This document shows positions 9,480 through 18,446 of a stretch of DNA of 64,000 nt, in pieces. The notes beneath the pieces are model-generated. The model made no database searches and was not told the origin of the DNA. It was given only the letters and a program-made list of their open reading frames with translations. Position numbers and translations under genes: made by a program. This stretch comes from CALINB01 sp938045325. GTDB lineage: Bacteria > Pseudomonadota > Alphaproteobacteria > Rhodospirillales > CALINB01. Where the stretch lies: positions 62,001 to 126,000 of the forward strand of contig JAYNQW010000008.1 of NCBI GenBank assembly GCA_038114465.1. The letters are read 5' to 3'. Each line of letters opens with the position of its first letter. Within the stretch, counting starts at the first letter, position 1.

Positions 9480-10381
9480 GCCAGCATGTCGCAATCCTGA
9501 TGGGCGGTTGGTCGGCGGAACGGGAAGTTTCGTTGATGTCGGGTGCCGCCGTTGCACGGGGTTTGAAAAAATCCGGCTATCAAGTGACGTCCATCGATGT
9601 TCAAAAAGATATGGGTGCGCTGTTAACGCGGCTTTATCCCCGTCCCGATGCGGCCTTCAACGCATTGCACGGTCGTTTCGGTGAGGATGGTTGCGTTCAA
9701 GGCCTGCTTAATATTTTAGAAATTCCCTACACCCATTCCGGCTTAATGGCGTCCGCCTTGGCCATGGATAAACCCATGGCAAAGCGGTTATTTGCCGAGC
9801 AAGGACTGCCGGTCGCCGAACATAAAATCGTCCGCCGCGATGACGTATTAGCCGGCGATGTGATGGAAAGACCCTACGTTATTAAGCCCCTTAACGAAGG
9901 CTCAAGTGTTGGCGTTTATATTGTCAGTGAAGAGGATGATGAAATGCCCTTTGATAATGTGGCTTGGCCGTTTGGTGACATGGTGATGGTCGAACAGTTT
10001 ATCCCTGGTAAAGAGATAACGGTTGCTGTCATGGGCGACAAAGCCCTTGCCGTGACGGAAATTACGACCGAGCGCGGATTTTATGATTACAAAGCCAAAT
10101 ACGACACCGGTGGTTCCATTCATGTCTTGCCGGCTGATCTTGATCGGCAAACTTATCAAGAAGCCTTGGACATCGCCGTTGCCGCACATCGCAGTTTAGG
10201 ATGCCGGGGCGTTTCCCGGGCTGATATGCGTTTCGACGGCAAAAATTTCTATTTACTGGAAATTAATACCCAACCCGGCATGACGGAAACGTCGCTGGTG
10301 CCGGAGCAGGCTGCCTACAGCGGCATTCCATTTAATGATCTTGTTTCCTGGATGGTTGAAAACGCGGAGTACGACCAATGA
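9476..10381 (+). CDS. ddl: D-alanine:D-alanine ligase
   Basis: ATP-grasp enzyme that makes D-Ala-D-Ala for MurF. The 301 residues carry MGGWSAEREVSLMSG at the N-terminus, HGRFGEDGCVQGLL, the ATP-grasp segment PYVIKPLNEGSSVGV, and the C-terminal metal-binding EINTQPGMTETSLVPEQA. The size matches DdlB-type enzymes of dcw clusters. It overlaps murB and ftsQ by ATGA. Confidence 0.96.
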   Translation: MSQHVAILMGGWSAEREVSLMSGAAVARGLKKSGYQVTSIDVQKDMGALLTRLYPRPDAAFNALHGRFGEDGCVQGLLNILEIPYTHSGLMASALAMDKPMAKRLFAEQGLPVAEHKIVRRDDVLAGDVMERPYVIKPLNEGSSVGVYIVSEEDDEMPFDNVAWPFGDMVMVEQFIPGKEITVAVMGDKALAVTEITTERGFYDYKAKYDTGGSIHVLPADLDRQTYQEALDIAVAAHRSLGCRGVSRADMRFDGKNFYLLEINTQPGMTETSLVPEQAAYSGIPFNDLVSWMVENAEYDQ

Positions 10382-11238
10382 AGTTGTTTCGCTTCAAATC
10401 GAATCAAACAAAACCAAAAAAAGGGCAGCCTCGTAAGCGTGTCGTGCCGATTTGGCGGCGACCCTGGGCGGCGCCTGTTGCCATTGCCGTGACGATTTCT
10501 TTTTTGGCAGGTAGCTCCTGGTGGGTATTTCAGTCGGGGCAAGCTGAGCGTTGGGTTAGTCAAGCGAAGTGGCATGTGATTGCGGTATCTGGCCGGCTTG
10601 GCTTTACGGTGCAGGATATTTTAGTAGAAGGCCGCCGCGAAACCAAACAAACGGATTTGTTAAAAGCCATTCGGTTAGCACGTGGCGCGCCGATTTTTGC
10701 ATTTGATTTAGACGCCGCCCGCGAACGTGTCGAGGCATTGCCATGGGTTCGGCACGCAACCATTCAAAGGCAACTGCCGGATACGATTTATCTGCGCATT
10801 ACTGAACGCAGGCCCTTGGCGCTTTGGCAGCACAAGCGCCGCTTCTCATTGATCGACGAAACGGGTTCCGTCATCACGAGAAAGAACATTGCCCGGTTTT
10901 CGGGGTTGCTCGTCGTGGTGGGTAAAAAAGCACCGAAGCACGCCTCGGGCATTATTCGGGTGCTGTCGACGGAACCGGGCCTGCTGAAAAAAGTGAAAGC
11001 CGCTGTTTGGGTCGGCGACCGGCGCTGGAACATTCGTTTAACCGGCGGCATTGATGTCAGGCTGCCCGAGGATAATCCGGCGGGCGCATGGCAACGGTTG
11101 GCCGAATACGACCATAAGCACAACGTTTTAAGCCGGAATGTGACGGTGCTTGATCTACGTCAGCCTGACCGATTGATCGTGCGGACACGGGCGCAGCCCG
11201 ATAAGCAAATTCCGGCAAGGAAAGGCAGAGAGACATGA
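10378..11238 (+). CDS. ftsQ: cell division protein FtsQ
   Basis: Bitopic divisome protein that links early and late division proteins. The 286 residues have a basic cytoplasmic N-terminus of about 35 residues, one membrane segment (about 36-58), then a periplasmic POTRA domain that opens with GFTVQDILVEGRRETK and contains LPWVRHATIQRQLPDTIYLRI, followed by the FtsQ beta domain. Its place between ddl and ftsA, with ATGA overlaps on both sides, supports the call. Confidence 0.93.
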   Translation: MKLFRFKSNQTKPKKGQPRKRVVPIWRRPWAAPVAIAVTISFLAGSSWWVFQSGQAERWVSQAKWHVIAVSGRLGFTVQDILVEGRRETKQTDLLKAIRLARGAPIFAFDLDAARERVEALPWVRHATIQRQLPDTIYLRITERRPLALWQHKRRFSLIDETGSVITRKNIARFSGLLVVVGKKAPKHASGIIRVLSTEPGLLKKVKAAVWVGDRRWNIRLTGGIDVRLPEDNPAGAWQRLAEYDHKHNVLSRNVTVLDLRQPDRLIVRTRAQPDKQIPARKGRET

Positions 11239-12500
11239 GGAAGCCCGCCACCCCAACTCGGTCACGTCACGGGCTGATTGCTGCCCTTGATGTCGGCACG
11301 ACCAAAGTGTGCTGTTTTATCGCCCGTGCCGAGGGAGCCTTAGAGCCGAGAATCATCGGTATCGGACATCAGGTTTCCTACGGTCTTCGCTGCGGCGCGA
11401 TCGTCGATATGGACGAGGCCGAGGCTGCCATTCGCTCAACAGTTGAGACTGCAGAGCATATGGCCGGTGAAAACATTCGTCAGGTCATCGTGAATTTATC
11501 CGGGCACCAACAGGCCTCCCGATTGATCGCGTATGAAATTTCAATTGCGGGCCATCAGGTTGGCGATGCCGATTTACGCCGGATCCTCGATCAGGACAAT
11601 CTATTGCAGGACCAGCCGGAGAATTATGAATTGGTTCATTCAATTCCGGTCGGTTACAGCATTGATGGTAATCGCGGTGTTCGCGATCCGCGCGGTATGT
11701 ATGGCCAGCGGCTCGGCGTGAACATGCATGTGATTGCCGCAAATGCCGGACCCATTCGCAATTTGGAAACGACTGTATCCCGGTGTCACCTTGAAATTGA
11801 ATCCAAGGTTTCTTCGCCGCTTGCCTCGGCTCTGGCATGTCTAACGGATGACGAAAAGAAACTTGGCGTGACATATATCGATATGGGCGGCGGCACGACA
11901 TCAATCGCCGTGTTTTTCGATGGCGAGTTGGTCCATACAGATTGTATCCCGATTGGCGGTAACCACGTCACGACGGATATCGCCCGCGGCCTTGCGACAC
12001 CGCTTTCGCAGGCTGAGCGCATTAAAACGCTTCACGGGAGCGCAATCCCATCTGTTTCTGATGATCGTGAAACAATCATGGTTCCTCCTATCGGTGAGGA
12101 CGGTTCCAGCGAGCCCTATCAAGTGCCGCGTTCCATGCTGGTGGGTATCATCCGTCCCCGGTTGGAAGAAACATTTGAAATGGTCCGGACCCGTCTTGAA
12201 GACGCCGGTTTCGATAAAGTCGCTGGCCGTCAAGTTGTCCTGGCTGGCGGTGCCGCCCAGTTGCCGGGTGCGCGCGATTTAGCCGGGCTTATTCTTGATA
12301 AACAGGTTCGCATGGGGCGGCTGTTGCCGTTTGAGGGGCTGGCCGAGTCTGTTAGCGGGCCAGCTTTTGCAACCTGCGCCGGCTTGTTGCGCTACGCCAT
12401 GATGAATTCATCACAAAAAACCGAAAAAGCATTCCGGCCCGCGGAGGAACCAGCCAGCCGTTTTGGCCGGATCGGGCAATGGATGAGGGAAAATTTCTAA
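11235..12500 (+). CDS. ftsA: cell division protein FtsA
   Basis: Actin-family ATPase that tethers FtsZ filaments to the membrane. The 421 residues show the phosphate-1 loop ALDVGTTKVCCFIA (about 17-30), the SHS2 (1C) subdomain region, the second phosphate loop VTYIDMGGGTTSIAVF, and the adenosine-binding VVLAGGAAQLPGA. The C-terminal end FGRIGQWMRENF looks like the amphipathic membrane-targeting helix. It overlaps ftsQ by ATGA. A 116-base gap before ftsZ leaves room for a separate ftsZ promoter, although none stands out. Confidence 0.95.
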   Translation: MRKPATPTRSRHGLIAALDVGTTKVCCFIARAEGALEPRIIGIGHQVSYGLRCGAIVDMDEAEAAIRSTVETAEHMAGENIRQVIVNLSGHQQASRLIAYEISIAGHQVGDADLRRILDQDNLLQDQPENYELVHSIPVGYSIDGNRGVRDPRGMYGQRLGVNMHVIAANAGPIRNLETTVSRCHLEIESKVSSPLASALACLTDDEKKLGVTYIDMGGGTTSIAVFFDGELVHTDCIPIGGNHVTTDIARGLATPLSQAERIKTLHGSAIPSVSDDRETIMVPPIGEDGSSEPYQVPRSMLVGIIRPRLEETFEMVRTRLEDAGFDKVAGRQVVLAGGAAQLPGARDLAGLILDKQVRMGRLLPFEGLAESVSGPAFATCAGLLRYAMMNSSQKTEKAFRPAEEPASRFGRIGQWMRENF

Positions 12501-12616
12501 TGAAGAAGACATTCGTTGAATTGCAGACACGACAAATCAATTTTTCCGGTTCAGGAGGAGGCACCAGGACCGGCACACTTATTTTCACATATCAAAGCTA
12601 AGACAAGGAGCACCAC

Positions 12617-14524
12617 ATGAGCATCAACTTGAGCATTCCAAAACCAGAACAAGAACAAGAATTGAAGCCGCGGCTGACCGTAATGGGTGTCGGCGGAGCA
12701 GGGGGGAATGCCGTTAACAACATGATCGCTTCAGAGCTGGAGGGCGTGGAATTCGTTGTCGCGAACACCGATGCTCAAGCCCTCGGCCATTCAAGCTCGG
12801 AAACGACAATTCAGTTAGGCGCAGGAGTCACGCAAGGACTGGGTGCGGGTTCCCGGCCTGAAGTCGGCCGTGCTGCTGCTGAAGAATCGTTAGATGAAAT
12901 CATGGGGCATATCAGCGGCTCGCATATGCTGTTCTTGGCTGCCGGTATGGGCGGCGGCACCGGAACGGGTGCGGCACCAATTATTGCGAAAACGGCACGA
13001 GAGCACGGCATCCTGACGGTCGGCGTCGTGACGAAGCCGTTTCACTTCGAAGGCGTTCACCGTATGCGCCTGGCTGAAGCCGGCATTGAAGAGCTTGAGC
13101 AGTATGTCGATACGCTGATTATCATTCCGAACCAAAACCTTTTTAGGGTCGCGAACGAGAAAACGACATTCGCCGATGCCTTCTCAATGGCCGACCGGGT
13201 GCTGTATTCGGGTGTTCGCGGCGTCACGGATCTTATGGTGATGCCCGGCTTGATCAACCTTGATTTTGCCGATGTCCGTTCAGTGATGAGCGAGATGGGT
13301 AAAGCGATGATGGGTACGGGCGAAGCCGAAGGCGAGACCCGGGCAATCGAGGCCGCTGAAGCCGCAATCTCGAACCCGCTGTTGGATGATTCATCTATGA
13401 AGGGTGCCAAGGGGATGTTGATCAACATCACCGGCGGTATGGATATGACGTTGTTTGAGGTGGACGAAGCCGCGGAACGTATTCGCAAGGAAGTCGATAC
13501 CGAGGCCTATATTATCTTTGGGTCAACCTTCGATGAGTCGATGGACGGTCGCATGCGTGTTTCGGTCGTTGCAACCGGTATTGACGCCGGTGTTGTGAAA
13601 CAGCCATTACCCGATATGGTCAAATACACCGCGCCGACACCGACGCCGCAGCATACGATTGTTTCCGAGCCTGAAACGGCAGCAAAACCGGCCCCAGCGT
13701 TACAGCCAGCGGCAAAACAAGCCGCACCGGAGTCGGCGGAAAAAATTTCGGCCACAGCGGCCGATGCTAAACCGATGGAACCGAAAGCAAAAACGGAAAA
13801 TTGGGATCCCGTTGTTGCGGACCACGCTACGGGTAAACCAAAATCGGTAACGGTCAGTATCAAACCGGGACAAAAAACGGCGAAGAGTTTCGGGCAAAAA
13901 CAAACTGTCGAAATCAAGGCCTCGCCTGCGCCGGTTGCAAAAGCAGCCAAAGCCGAGCCCAAAAAACCATTGGTGGCTAAACCGGTAGAGAAAACACCGA
14001 CAGAACCGAAGGCTGCGCCTGAAATCAGTAAGCCCGCGGCTATGCCGTCCGCTAACGCGAGTGATCCGTTTATCCCACCACCGCCAGTAGAACGTGAAAC
14101 TGGTGAAAAGCAAAAAAGCCCTGATCCGTTCGCCGTGGCTGCTATGGCCAATGGCGCGCAAAAGACGGATGCCGGAGACAGTTCAGCCCTCCGGGCGCCG
14201 GTACAATCTTCAGCGGAAGCCGCAACTGACGCGGATACCGGTGAGGAACAAGCGGCGCCAAAGAAGAAGGGGCTCTCGTTGTTTGAACGGGTGACGGGAA
14301 CCGGACGGGCTCGCGAAGCAGAGGAAAAACCGGCTGAAACGGCCACGGTTACTCAGCATCCGGCAGCCGAATCTGCTGAAAAAACTGCAGAAACCGGCGA
14401 TTCTGCCGAGGCGGAGCCGCAACGGGAGCTGGGTGGGCTGACGCCTCAGGATCGTCTGATTTCCGCCCCGGAAGACGAGGATTTGCTCGATATTCCGGCG
14501 TTTTTGCGGCGCCAGGCGAATTAA
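12617..14524 (+). CDS. ftsZ: cell division protein FtsZ with a long linker
   Basis: Tubulin-like GTPase that forms the Z ring. The GTPase core is complete: GVGGAGGNAVNNM (about 24-36), the tubulin signature GGGTGTG (112-118) and the synergy loop NLDFADVRSVM. The core ends near residue 325. It is followed by about 290 residues rich in Ala, Pro, Lys, Glu and Thr, then a final DIPAFLRRQ peptide that matches the conserved FtsA/FtsZ-partner-binding tail. At 635 residues it is far longer than the roughly 380 of E. coli; long linkers are known in Alphaproteobacteria, but this one is at the long end. ATG 12617 has an AAGGAG Shine-Dalgarno. Confidence 0.97.
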   Translation: MSINLSIPKPEQEQELKPRLTVMGVGGAGGNAVNNMIASELEGVEFVVANTDAQALGHSSSETTIQLGAGVTQGLGAGSRPEVGRAAAEESLDEIMGHISGSHMLFLAAGMGGGTGTGAAPIIAKTAREHGILTVGVVTKPFHFEGVHRMRLAEAGIEELEQYVDTLIIIPNQNLFRVANEKTTFADAFSMADRVLYSGVRGVTDLMVMPGLINLDFADVRSVMSEMGKAMMGTGEAEGETRAIEAAEAAISNPLLDDSSMKGAKGMLINITGGMDMTLFEVDEAAERIRKEVDTEAYIIFGSTFDESMDGRMRVSVVATGIDAGVVKQPLPDMVKYTAPTPTPQHTIVSEPETAAKPAPALQPAAKQAAPESAEKISATAADAKPMEPKAKTENWDPVVADHATGKPKSVTVSIKPGQKTAKSFGQKQTVEIKASPAPVAKAAKAEPKKPLVAKPVEKTPTEPKAAPEISKPAAMPSANASDPFIPPPPVERETGEKQKSPDPFAVAAMANGAQKTDAGDSSALRAPVQSSAEAATDADTGEEQAAPKKKGLSLFERVTGTGRAREAEEKPAETATVTQHPAAESAEKTAETGDSAEAEPQRELGGLTPQDRLISAPEDEDLLDIPAFLRRQAN

Positions 14525-14573
14525 GGCTAAGTCATTGAGGAGTCGTAACATTCTGAAATAAAGATTGATTTGA

Positions 14574-14614
14574 GGGGGACCGGGGTAATTGTTACACACA
14601 CCCTCGGAACCCCC
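14574..14614 (+). other. strong stem-loop between ftsZ and lpxC
   Basis: GGGGG (14574-14578) pairs with CCCCC (14610-14614). Inside it, CCGGGGT (14580-14586) pairs with ACCCTCGG (14600-14607) with one bulged T, leaving a 13-base loop. About twelve GC-rich pairs form. No T-run follows, so it is not a classic intrinsic terminator. It could slow or partly stop ftsZ readthrough, protect the ftsZ mRNA 3' end, or act in the lpxC leader. The structure is seen directly; the role is inference. Confidence 0.55.
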
Positions 14615-14696
14615 CGAATCTTGCGGGTTTCAGGCCCTGCCTGAGCGCAATCGAGACGGTTTCTGGAAGTCATCAGACGGAAATTAATTAAGAACA

Positions 14697-15731
14697 ATGA
14701 CAGCTTCGAAGACCGACCGTACAAAAACAGACAGCATTGAGCATGTGTCCGAGCATGTCATTGTGGATACGCCGTCTACCAGCAAGCTGAACGGCTTTCG
14801 TCAGCACACCCTGAAAACCATTATCAGCTGTACCGGTATCGGCCTTCATTCGGGTTCCAAAGTAAAATTAACGCTTCATCCGGCAGAGCCAGATACGGGT
14901 ATTCTTTTCAAGCGTACCGATGTTAACGGCGATAAAGCCATCATTCCCGCTTCCTGGGATAACGTTGTCGATACGCAGCTTTGCACGACCATTGCGAACG
15001 ATGCCGGTACCAGTGTTGCAACCATTGAACATTTAATGGCGGCATTGGCCGGTTGCGGTATCGATAATGCCATGATTGAAATCGACGGCCCCGAAGTGCC
15101 GGTCATGGATGGCAGTTCGGCACCGTTCGTGTTTTTAATTGAGTGTGCCGGGACCTTGGAGCAAGACCGTCCGCGCCGCGCTATTCGTATCGAGAAAAAG
15201 ATCGAAGTTGAAGAAGACGGTTGGTATGCCGCCATCACACCGGGCGACGGTTTCTCCGTTGCCTTTGAAATCGATTTCGACAGCCCTGTGGTTTCCCGCC
15301 AAAGTTTTACCATCGGCTTGATCAACGGCACGTTTAAGCGTGAATTGGCCCGGGCCCGCACCTTCGGCTTTCTGCATGAAGTCGAGGCGCTGTGGGAATT
15401 GGGCTTGGCCAAGGGTGGGTCTTTGGAAAATGCCGTTGTTGTCAGCGGCGATAAAATCCTCAATGAAGACGGCCTTCGATTTGACGACGAATTCGTCCGC
15501 CACAAAATGCTCGACGCCGTCGGTGATTTGTATTTAGCCGGTGCTCCCTTGATCGGTCATTTCCACGGCATTTGTTCCGGCCACGCCGCCAATAATCAAC
15601 TGCTCCGTGCCGTCTTTGCCGATCCCTCCAACTGGAGCTATGTTGAGCTCCGCGCTGATCTGACCACCGCCTCCGTTGGCGATCATGGCCTTCCAGAGGT
15701 TACCGAACCCGCTCTTGCCGCAACGGCTTGA
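14697..15731 (+). CDS. lpxC: UDP-3-O-acyl-N-acetylglucosamine deacetylase LpxC
   Basis: Zinc deacetylase that catalyses the committed step of lipid A synthesis. The 344-residue protein shows the expected metal ligands: His112 in the TIEHLMAAL segment, and His269 and Asp273 in RHKMLDAVGDL. The general-base segment MDGSSAPF and the SGHAANN histidine (about 296) are also present. Compared with E. coli LpxC (305 residues) it has about 32 extra N-terminal residues rich in Thr, Ser and Lys, before the QHTLK core start. It follows ftsZ, the usual order in Gram-negative dcw clusters, after a 172-base gap with a stem-loop. Confidence 0.96.
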   Translation: MTASKTDRTKTDSIEHVSEHVIVDTPSTSKLNGFRQHTLKTIISCTGIGLHSGSKVKLTLHPAEPDTGILFKRTDVNGDKAIIPASWDNVVDTQLCTTIANDAGTSVATIEHLMAALAGCGIDNAMIEIDGPEVPVMDGSSAPFVFLIECAGTLEQDRPRRAIRIEKKIEVEEDGWYAAITPGDGFSVAFEIDFDSPVVSRQSFTIGLINGTFKRELARARTFGFLHEVEALWELGLAKGGSLENAVVVSGDKILNEDGLRFDDEFVRHKMLDAVGDLYLAGAPLIGHFHGICSGHAANNQLLRAVFADPSNWSYVELRADLTTASVGDHGLPEVTEPALAATA

Positions 15732-15758
15732 TTCTTCTCTTTTTACCCTTCCTTTCCT

Positions 15759-15941
15759 TCAAAATTTACGGAAAAACTTAAATACGCTGCCGTCACGTAT
15801 GATGGGCCGGGGATTGCCGTCAGGGTTGTTTTTCCACTGAATTGACATGATATAATCAGGGTAGATTCGGGCGCCGCTATAATTCTTGAACCCGCCCGGC
15901 ACATTGTAATTTAGGCTGTTATGGTAATTAAAATATTTCAC
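15759..15941 (-). CDS. possible 60-residue protein, unrecognised
   Basis: A GTG-initiated minus-strand frame lies in the lpxC-bamD gap. The product is polar and aromatic-rich, with no low-complexity run; the middle reads SGARIYPDYIMSIQWKNN and the end is basic. It is not a shadow of either neighbour over most of its length. Against it: no clear Shine-Dalgarno, and the first 21 bases overlap bamD if that gene starts at 15921 (not if it starts at 15969). It could be a real small gene or the remnant of one. I do not recognise a family. Confidence 0.25.
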   Translation of the reverse strand: MKYFNYHNSLNYNVPGGFKNYSGARIYPDYIMSIQWKNNPDGNPRPIIRDGSVFKFFRKF

Positions 15942-16757
15942 AACAATAGATTATTAACAGCCCCGTTCATGGCGCGAATTCCTGTTGTTGCCGTTTTGGC
16001 CATAAGCCTGCTCCTAACAGCGTGCTCATCCGATGATGCTGGGCCAAAGTATATTGAGCGCCCGGTTCATAAAATTTATGACTCGGCCATGAATGCTTTG
16101 AATAAGGGCTCATTAGAATTCGCTGCGCGGGAGTTTGATGAGGTTGAACGCCAACATCCTTATTCAACCTGGGCCGTACGGGCAAAACTCATGGCAGCAT
16201 ACGCGCACTATCTGCGCAACCAATATGACAGCGCGATTGTCGCGCTCGACCGGTTTATTCAGCTTCATCCGTCAAATAAAGACGTTCCGTATGCGTATTA
16301 CCTCAAAGGCCTCTCTTATTACGAGCAAATATCGAGCGTTGAACGCGATCAAAAAATGACGGAACTGGCGATGCGCTCTTTACGTGAATTGGTTTCTCGT
16401 TATCCGAACAGTAAATATGCGCGTGATGCGAAGCTCAAAATTGAACTGACGCTTGATCACTTGGCCGGCAAAGATATGGTCGTCGGGCGTTATTATTTGA
16501 AACAGCGGAAATATTTGGCGGCAATCAACCGGTTTAAAATGATTGTCGACCGTTATCAGACGACGACACATGTGCCCGAGGCCTTGCACCGGCTGGTCGA
16601 GGCCTATTTAGCGTTGGGCATCGTTTCAGAAGCAAAAAAAATGGCGGCGGTATTGGGCCATAACTACCCCGGGAGTGAGTGGTATATCGACTCCTATGAA
16701 ATGGTTGGAAATAAAAGTTTCCGTCCAGAAGAATCGCCTTGGTATAAATTCTGGTAA
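15921..16757 (+). CDS. bamD: outer membrane assembly lipoprotein BamD
   Basis: Outer-membrane lipoprotein of the BAM complex that inserts beta-barrel proteins. The 278 residues begin with a lipoprotein signal: a hydrophobic run ends in the lipobox LLTAC, so the mature protein starts at the Cys. Tetratricopeptide-like helical repeats follow (for example NKGSLEFAAREFDEVERQHP and LRNQYDSAIVALDRFIQLHP), as in BamD/ComL. ATG 15921 has only a weak AGG before it; ATG 15969 (residue 17) would give a more typical short lipoprotein signal and is a good alternative. A TATAAT at 15851-15856 could belong to its promoter, but no good -35 is at the right distance. Confidence 0.93.
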   Translation: MVIKIFHNNRLLTAPFMARIPVVAVLAISLLLTACSSDDAGPKYIERPVHKIYDSAMNALNKGSLEFAAREFDEVERQHPYSTWAVRAKLMAAYAHYLRNQYDSAIVALDRFIQLHPSNKDVPYAYYLKGLSYYEQISSVERDQKMTELAMRSLRELVSRYPNSKYARDAKLKIELTLDHLAGKDMVVGRYYLKQRKYLAAINRFKMIVDRYQTTTHVPEALHRLVEAYLALGIVSEAKKMAAVLGHNYPGSEWYIDSYEMVGNKSFRPEESPWYKFW

Positions 16758-16772
16758 TCGGGTTTTCGCGGA

Positions 16773-18446
16773 ATGCTCAGCACGCTCTCGATCCGCGATG
16801 TCGTCCTCATCGAGAAACTTGATTTAACGTTTGAACCGGGTCTGTGCGTCTTGACCGGTGAAACGGGTGCTGGAAAATCCATCTTGTTGGATGCGTTGGG
16901 TTTGGCGCTGGGAATGCGTGGCGATGCCCGGTTGGTCCGGGCCGGCAGCGATAAAGCCAGCGTGACGGCTGAGTTTGAAATGCCCGCTGATCATCCGGTG
17001 AACGAATTATTGGCCAGCCAGGAAATCGATGCAAATGACGGGATCTTCCTGCTGCGCCGTGTATTGGGAAAAGATGGCCGCTCGCGGGCATATGTCAACG
17101 ATCAGCCCATCAGCATTGGGTTGCTCAAGCAGATGGCTGAAACCCTTGCTGAAATTCACGGTCAATTTGATAATCAGCGCCTGATGAGCCCGGCGACTCA
17201 CCGGGCCGTCTTGGATGCGTTCGGCGGCCACCATCAAGATCTCGAAAACACGGCGAAAACCTATCGGGCTTGGTGCACTGCGCGCGAAGCACGGATAAAA
17301 ATAGAAACAGATCTCGCGCGGGCGCAAGAGGATGAGGAGTACTTGCGTCATGTGGTCGATGAATTGAATTCGTTGGCGCCGCAAGCCGGTGAAGAAGAGG
17401 AGTTGGCAAAGCAACGGGCTTTTATGATGCACGGCGAAAAACTGATCGAAGCTTTGCGCCAAGCGGAGAAAACGCTGGATCAAGGTAAAGGAGTCGATAA
17501 TGCGTTGCGAACGGCCCTCAGGCTGCTCGAGCGCAATGCCGAAAAGGCCGAAGGGAAACTCGATGCCGCCATCGCCGCGTTTGATCGGGCCGTTACGGAT
17601 GTCGCCGAGGGAATTGCACTGTTAAACCGCTTGAGTGCCGAAATCGATTTGGATCCCGCCGTCTTGGAAGATTTGGAAGAACGATTGTTTGCGCTTCGTG
17701 CAGCGGCACGAAAACATAATACGCCCGTCGATCAGCTGCCGGATGTGCATCAGGACCTGATCAAGCAGCTCGCATCTCTCGAAAGCGGTGGGGCTGACCT
17801 GGAAAAAAGTCGTAAAGAAGAACGTCAGGCGCGTGAAGCCTATATTACTGCCGCGCAAAAACTACGTACCGCCCGGCAAAAAGCAGCCGGTCGTCTAGAT
17901 CAGGCTGTGACAAAGGAGCTCAAGCCCCTGCATTTGGAAAAAGCCGCCTTTGTTACCCGTTTGGATAAGCTCGATGAAAATGCTTGGGCCGAACACGGGC
18001 AAGACGGCGTGATCTTCGAGGTTGCAACCAATCCCGGTATGCCGGCGGGGCCGATCAACCGGATCGCCTCGGGCGGTGAAATCGCGCGCTTCATGCTGGC
18101 CCTGAAAGTGGTATTGGCCGAAGCGGATACGGTGTCGACGATGATTTTCGATGAAGTCGATGCCGGTGTCGGGGGCAAGGTTGCCGCCGCTGTCGGCGAG
18201 CGTTTAGCAAAACTGTCCGAATCGTCCCAGGTTTTGGTTGTTACACATTCACCGCAGGTCGCGGCCCGGGGCGCCCATCATTGGCAAGTCTCAAAAACGG
18301 ACAATAAAACCGGCGTCTTAACGACGGTCGATACATTAAACGAAACTGACCGGAAAGAAGAAATAGCACGAATGCTTTCCGGCAAAAGTGTAACCGATGA
18401 GGCTCGCGCCGCCGCCGACAGTTTGTTGCAAGGCGCTCATCCGTGA
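16773..18446 (+). CDS. recN: DNA repair ATPase RecN
   Basis: SMC-like ATPase acting in double-strand break repair. The 557 residues have an N-terminal Walker A (GETGAGKS, about 29-36), a long charged coiled-coil middle (about 150-400), the ABC-type signature IASGGEIARFMLALK, Walker B STMIFDEVDAGVGG and a late VVTHSPQVA histidine segment. The order bamD-recN-ligA is common in Alphaproteobacteria. It starts 15 bases after bamD and overlaps ligA by four bases. Confidence 0.96.
   Translation: MLSTLSIRDVVLIEKLDLTFEPGLCVLTGETGAGKSILLDALGLALGMRGDARLVRAGSDKASVTAEFEMPADHPVNELLASQEIDANDGIFLLRRVLGKDGRSRAYVNDQPISIGLLKQMAETLAEIHGQFDNQRLMSPATHRAVLDAFGGHHQDLENTAKTYRAWCTAREARIKIETDLARAQEDEEYLRHVVDELNSLAPQAGEEEELAKQRAFMMHGEKLIEALRQAEKTLDQGKGVDNALRTALRLLERNAEKAEGKLDAAIAAFDRAVTDVAEGIALLNRLSAEIDLDPAVLEDLEERLFALRAAARKHNTPVDQLPDVHQDLIKQLASLESGGADLEKSRKEERQAREAYITAAQKLRTARQKAAGRLDQAVTKELKPLHLEKAAFVTRLDKLDENAWAEHGQDGVIFEVATNPGMPAGPINRIASGGEIARFMLALKVVLAEADTVSTMIFDEVDAGVGGKVAAAVGERLAKLSESSQVLVVTHSPQVAARGAHHWQVSKTDNKTGVLTTVDTLNETDRKEEIARMLSGKSVTDEARAAADSLLQGAHP

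Noticed and set aside
13507..14346. 279-codon open frame antisense to ftsZ
   Set aside because: Low-complexity Ala/Ser/Gly/Phe product produced by the opposite strand of the repetitive Ala/Pro/Lys linker; no start signals.
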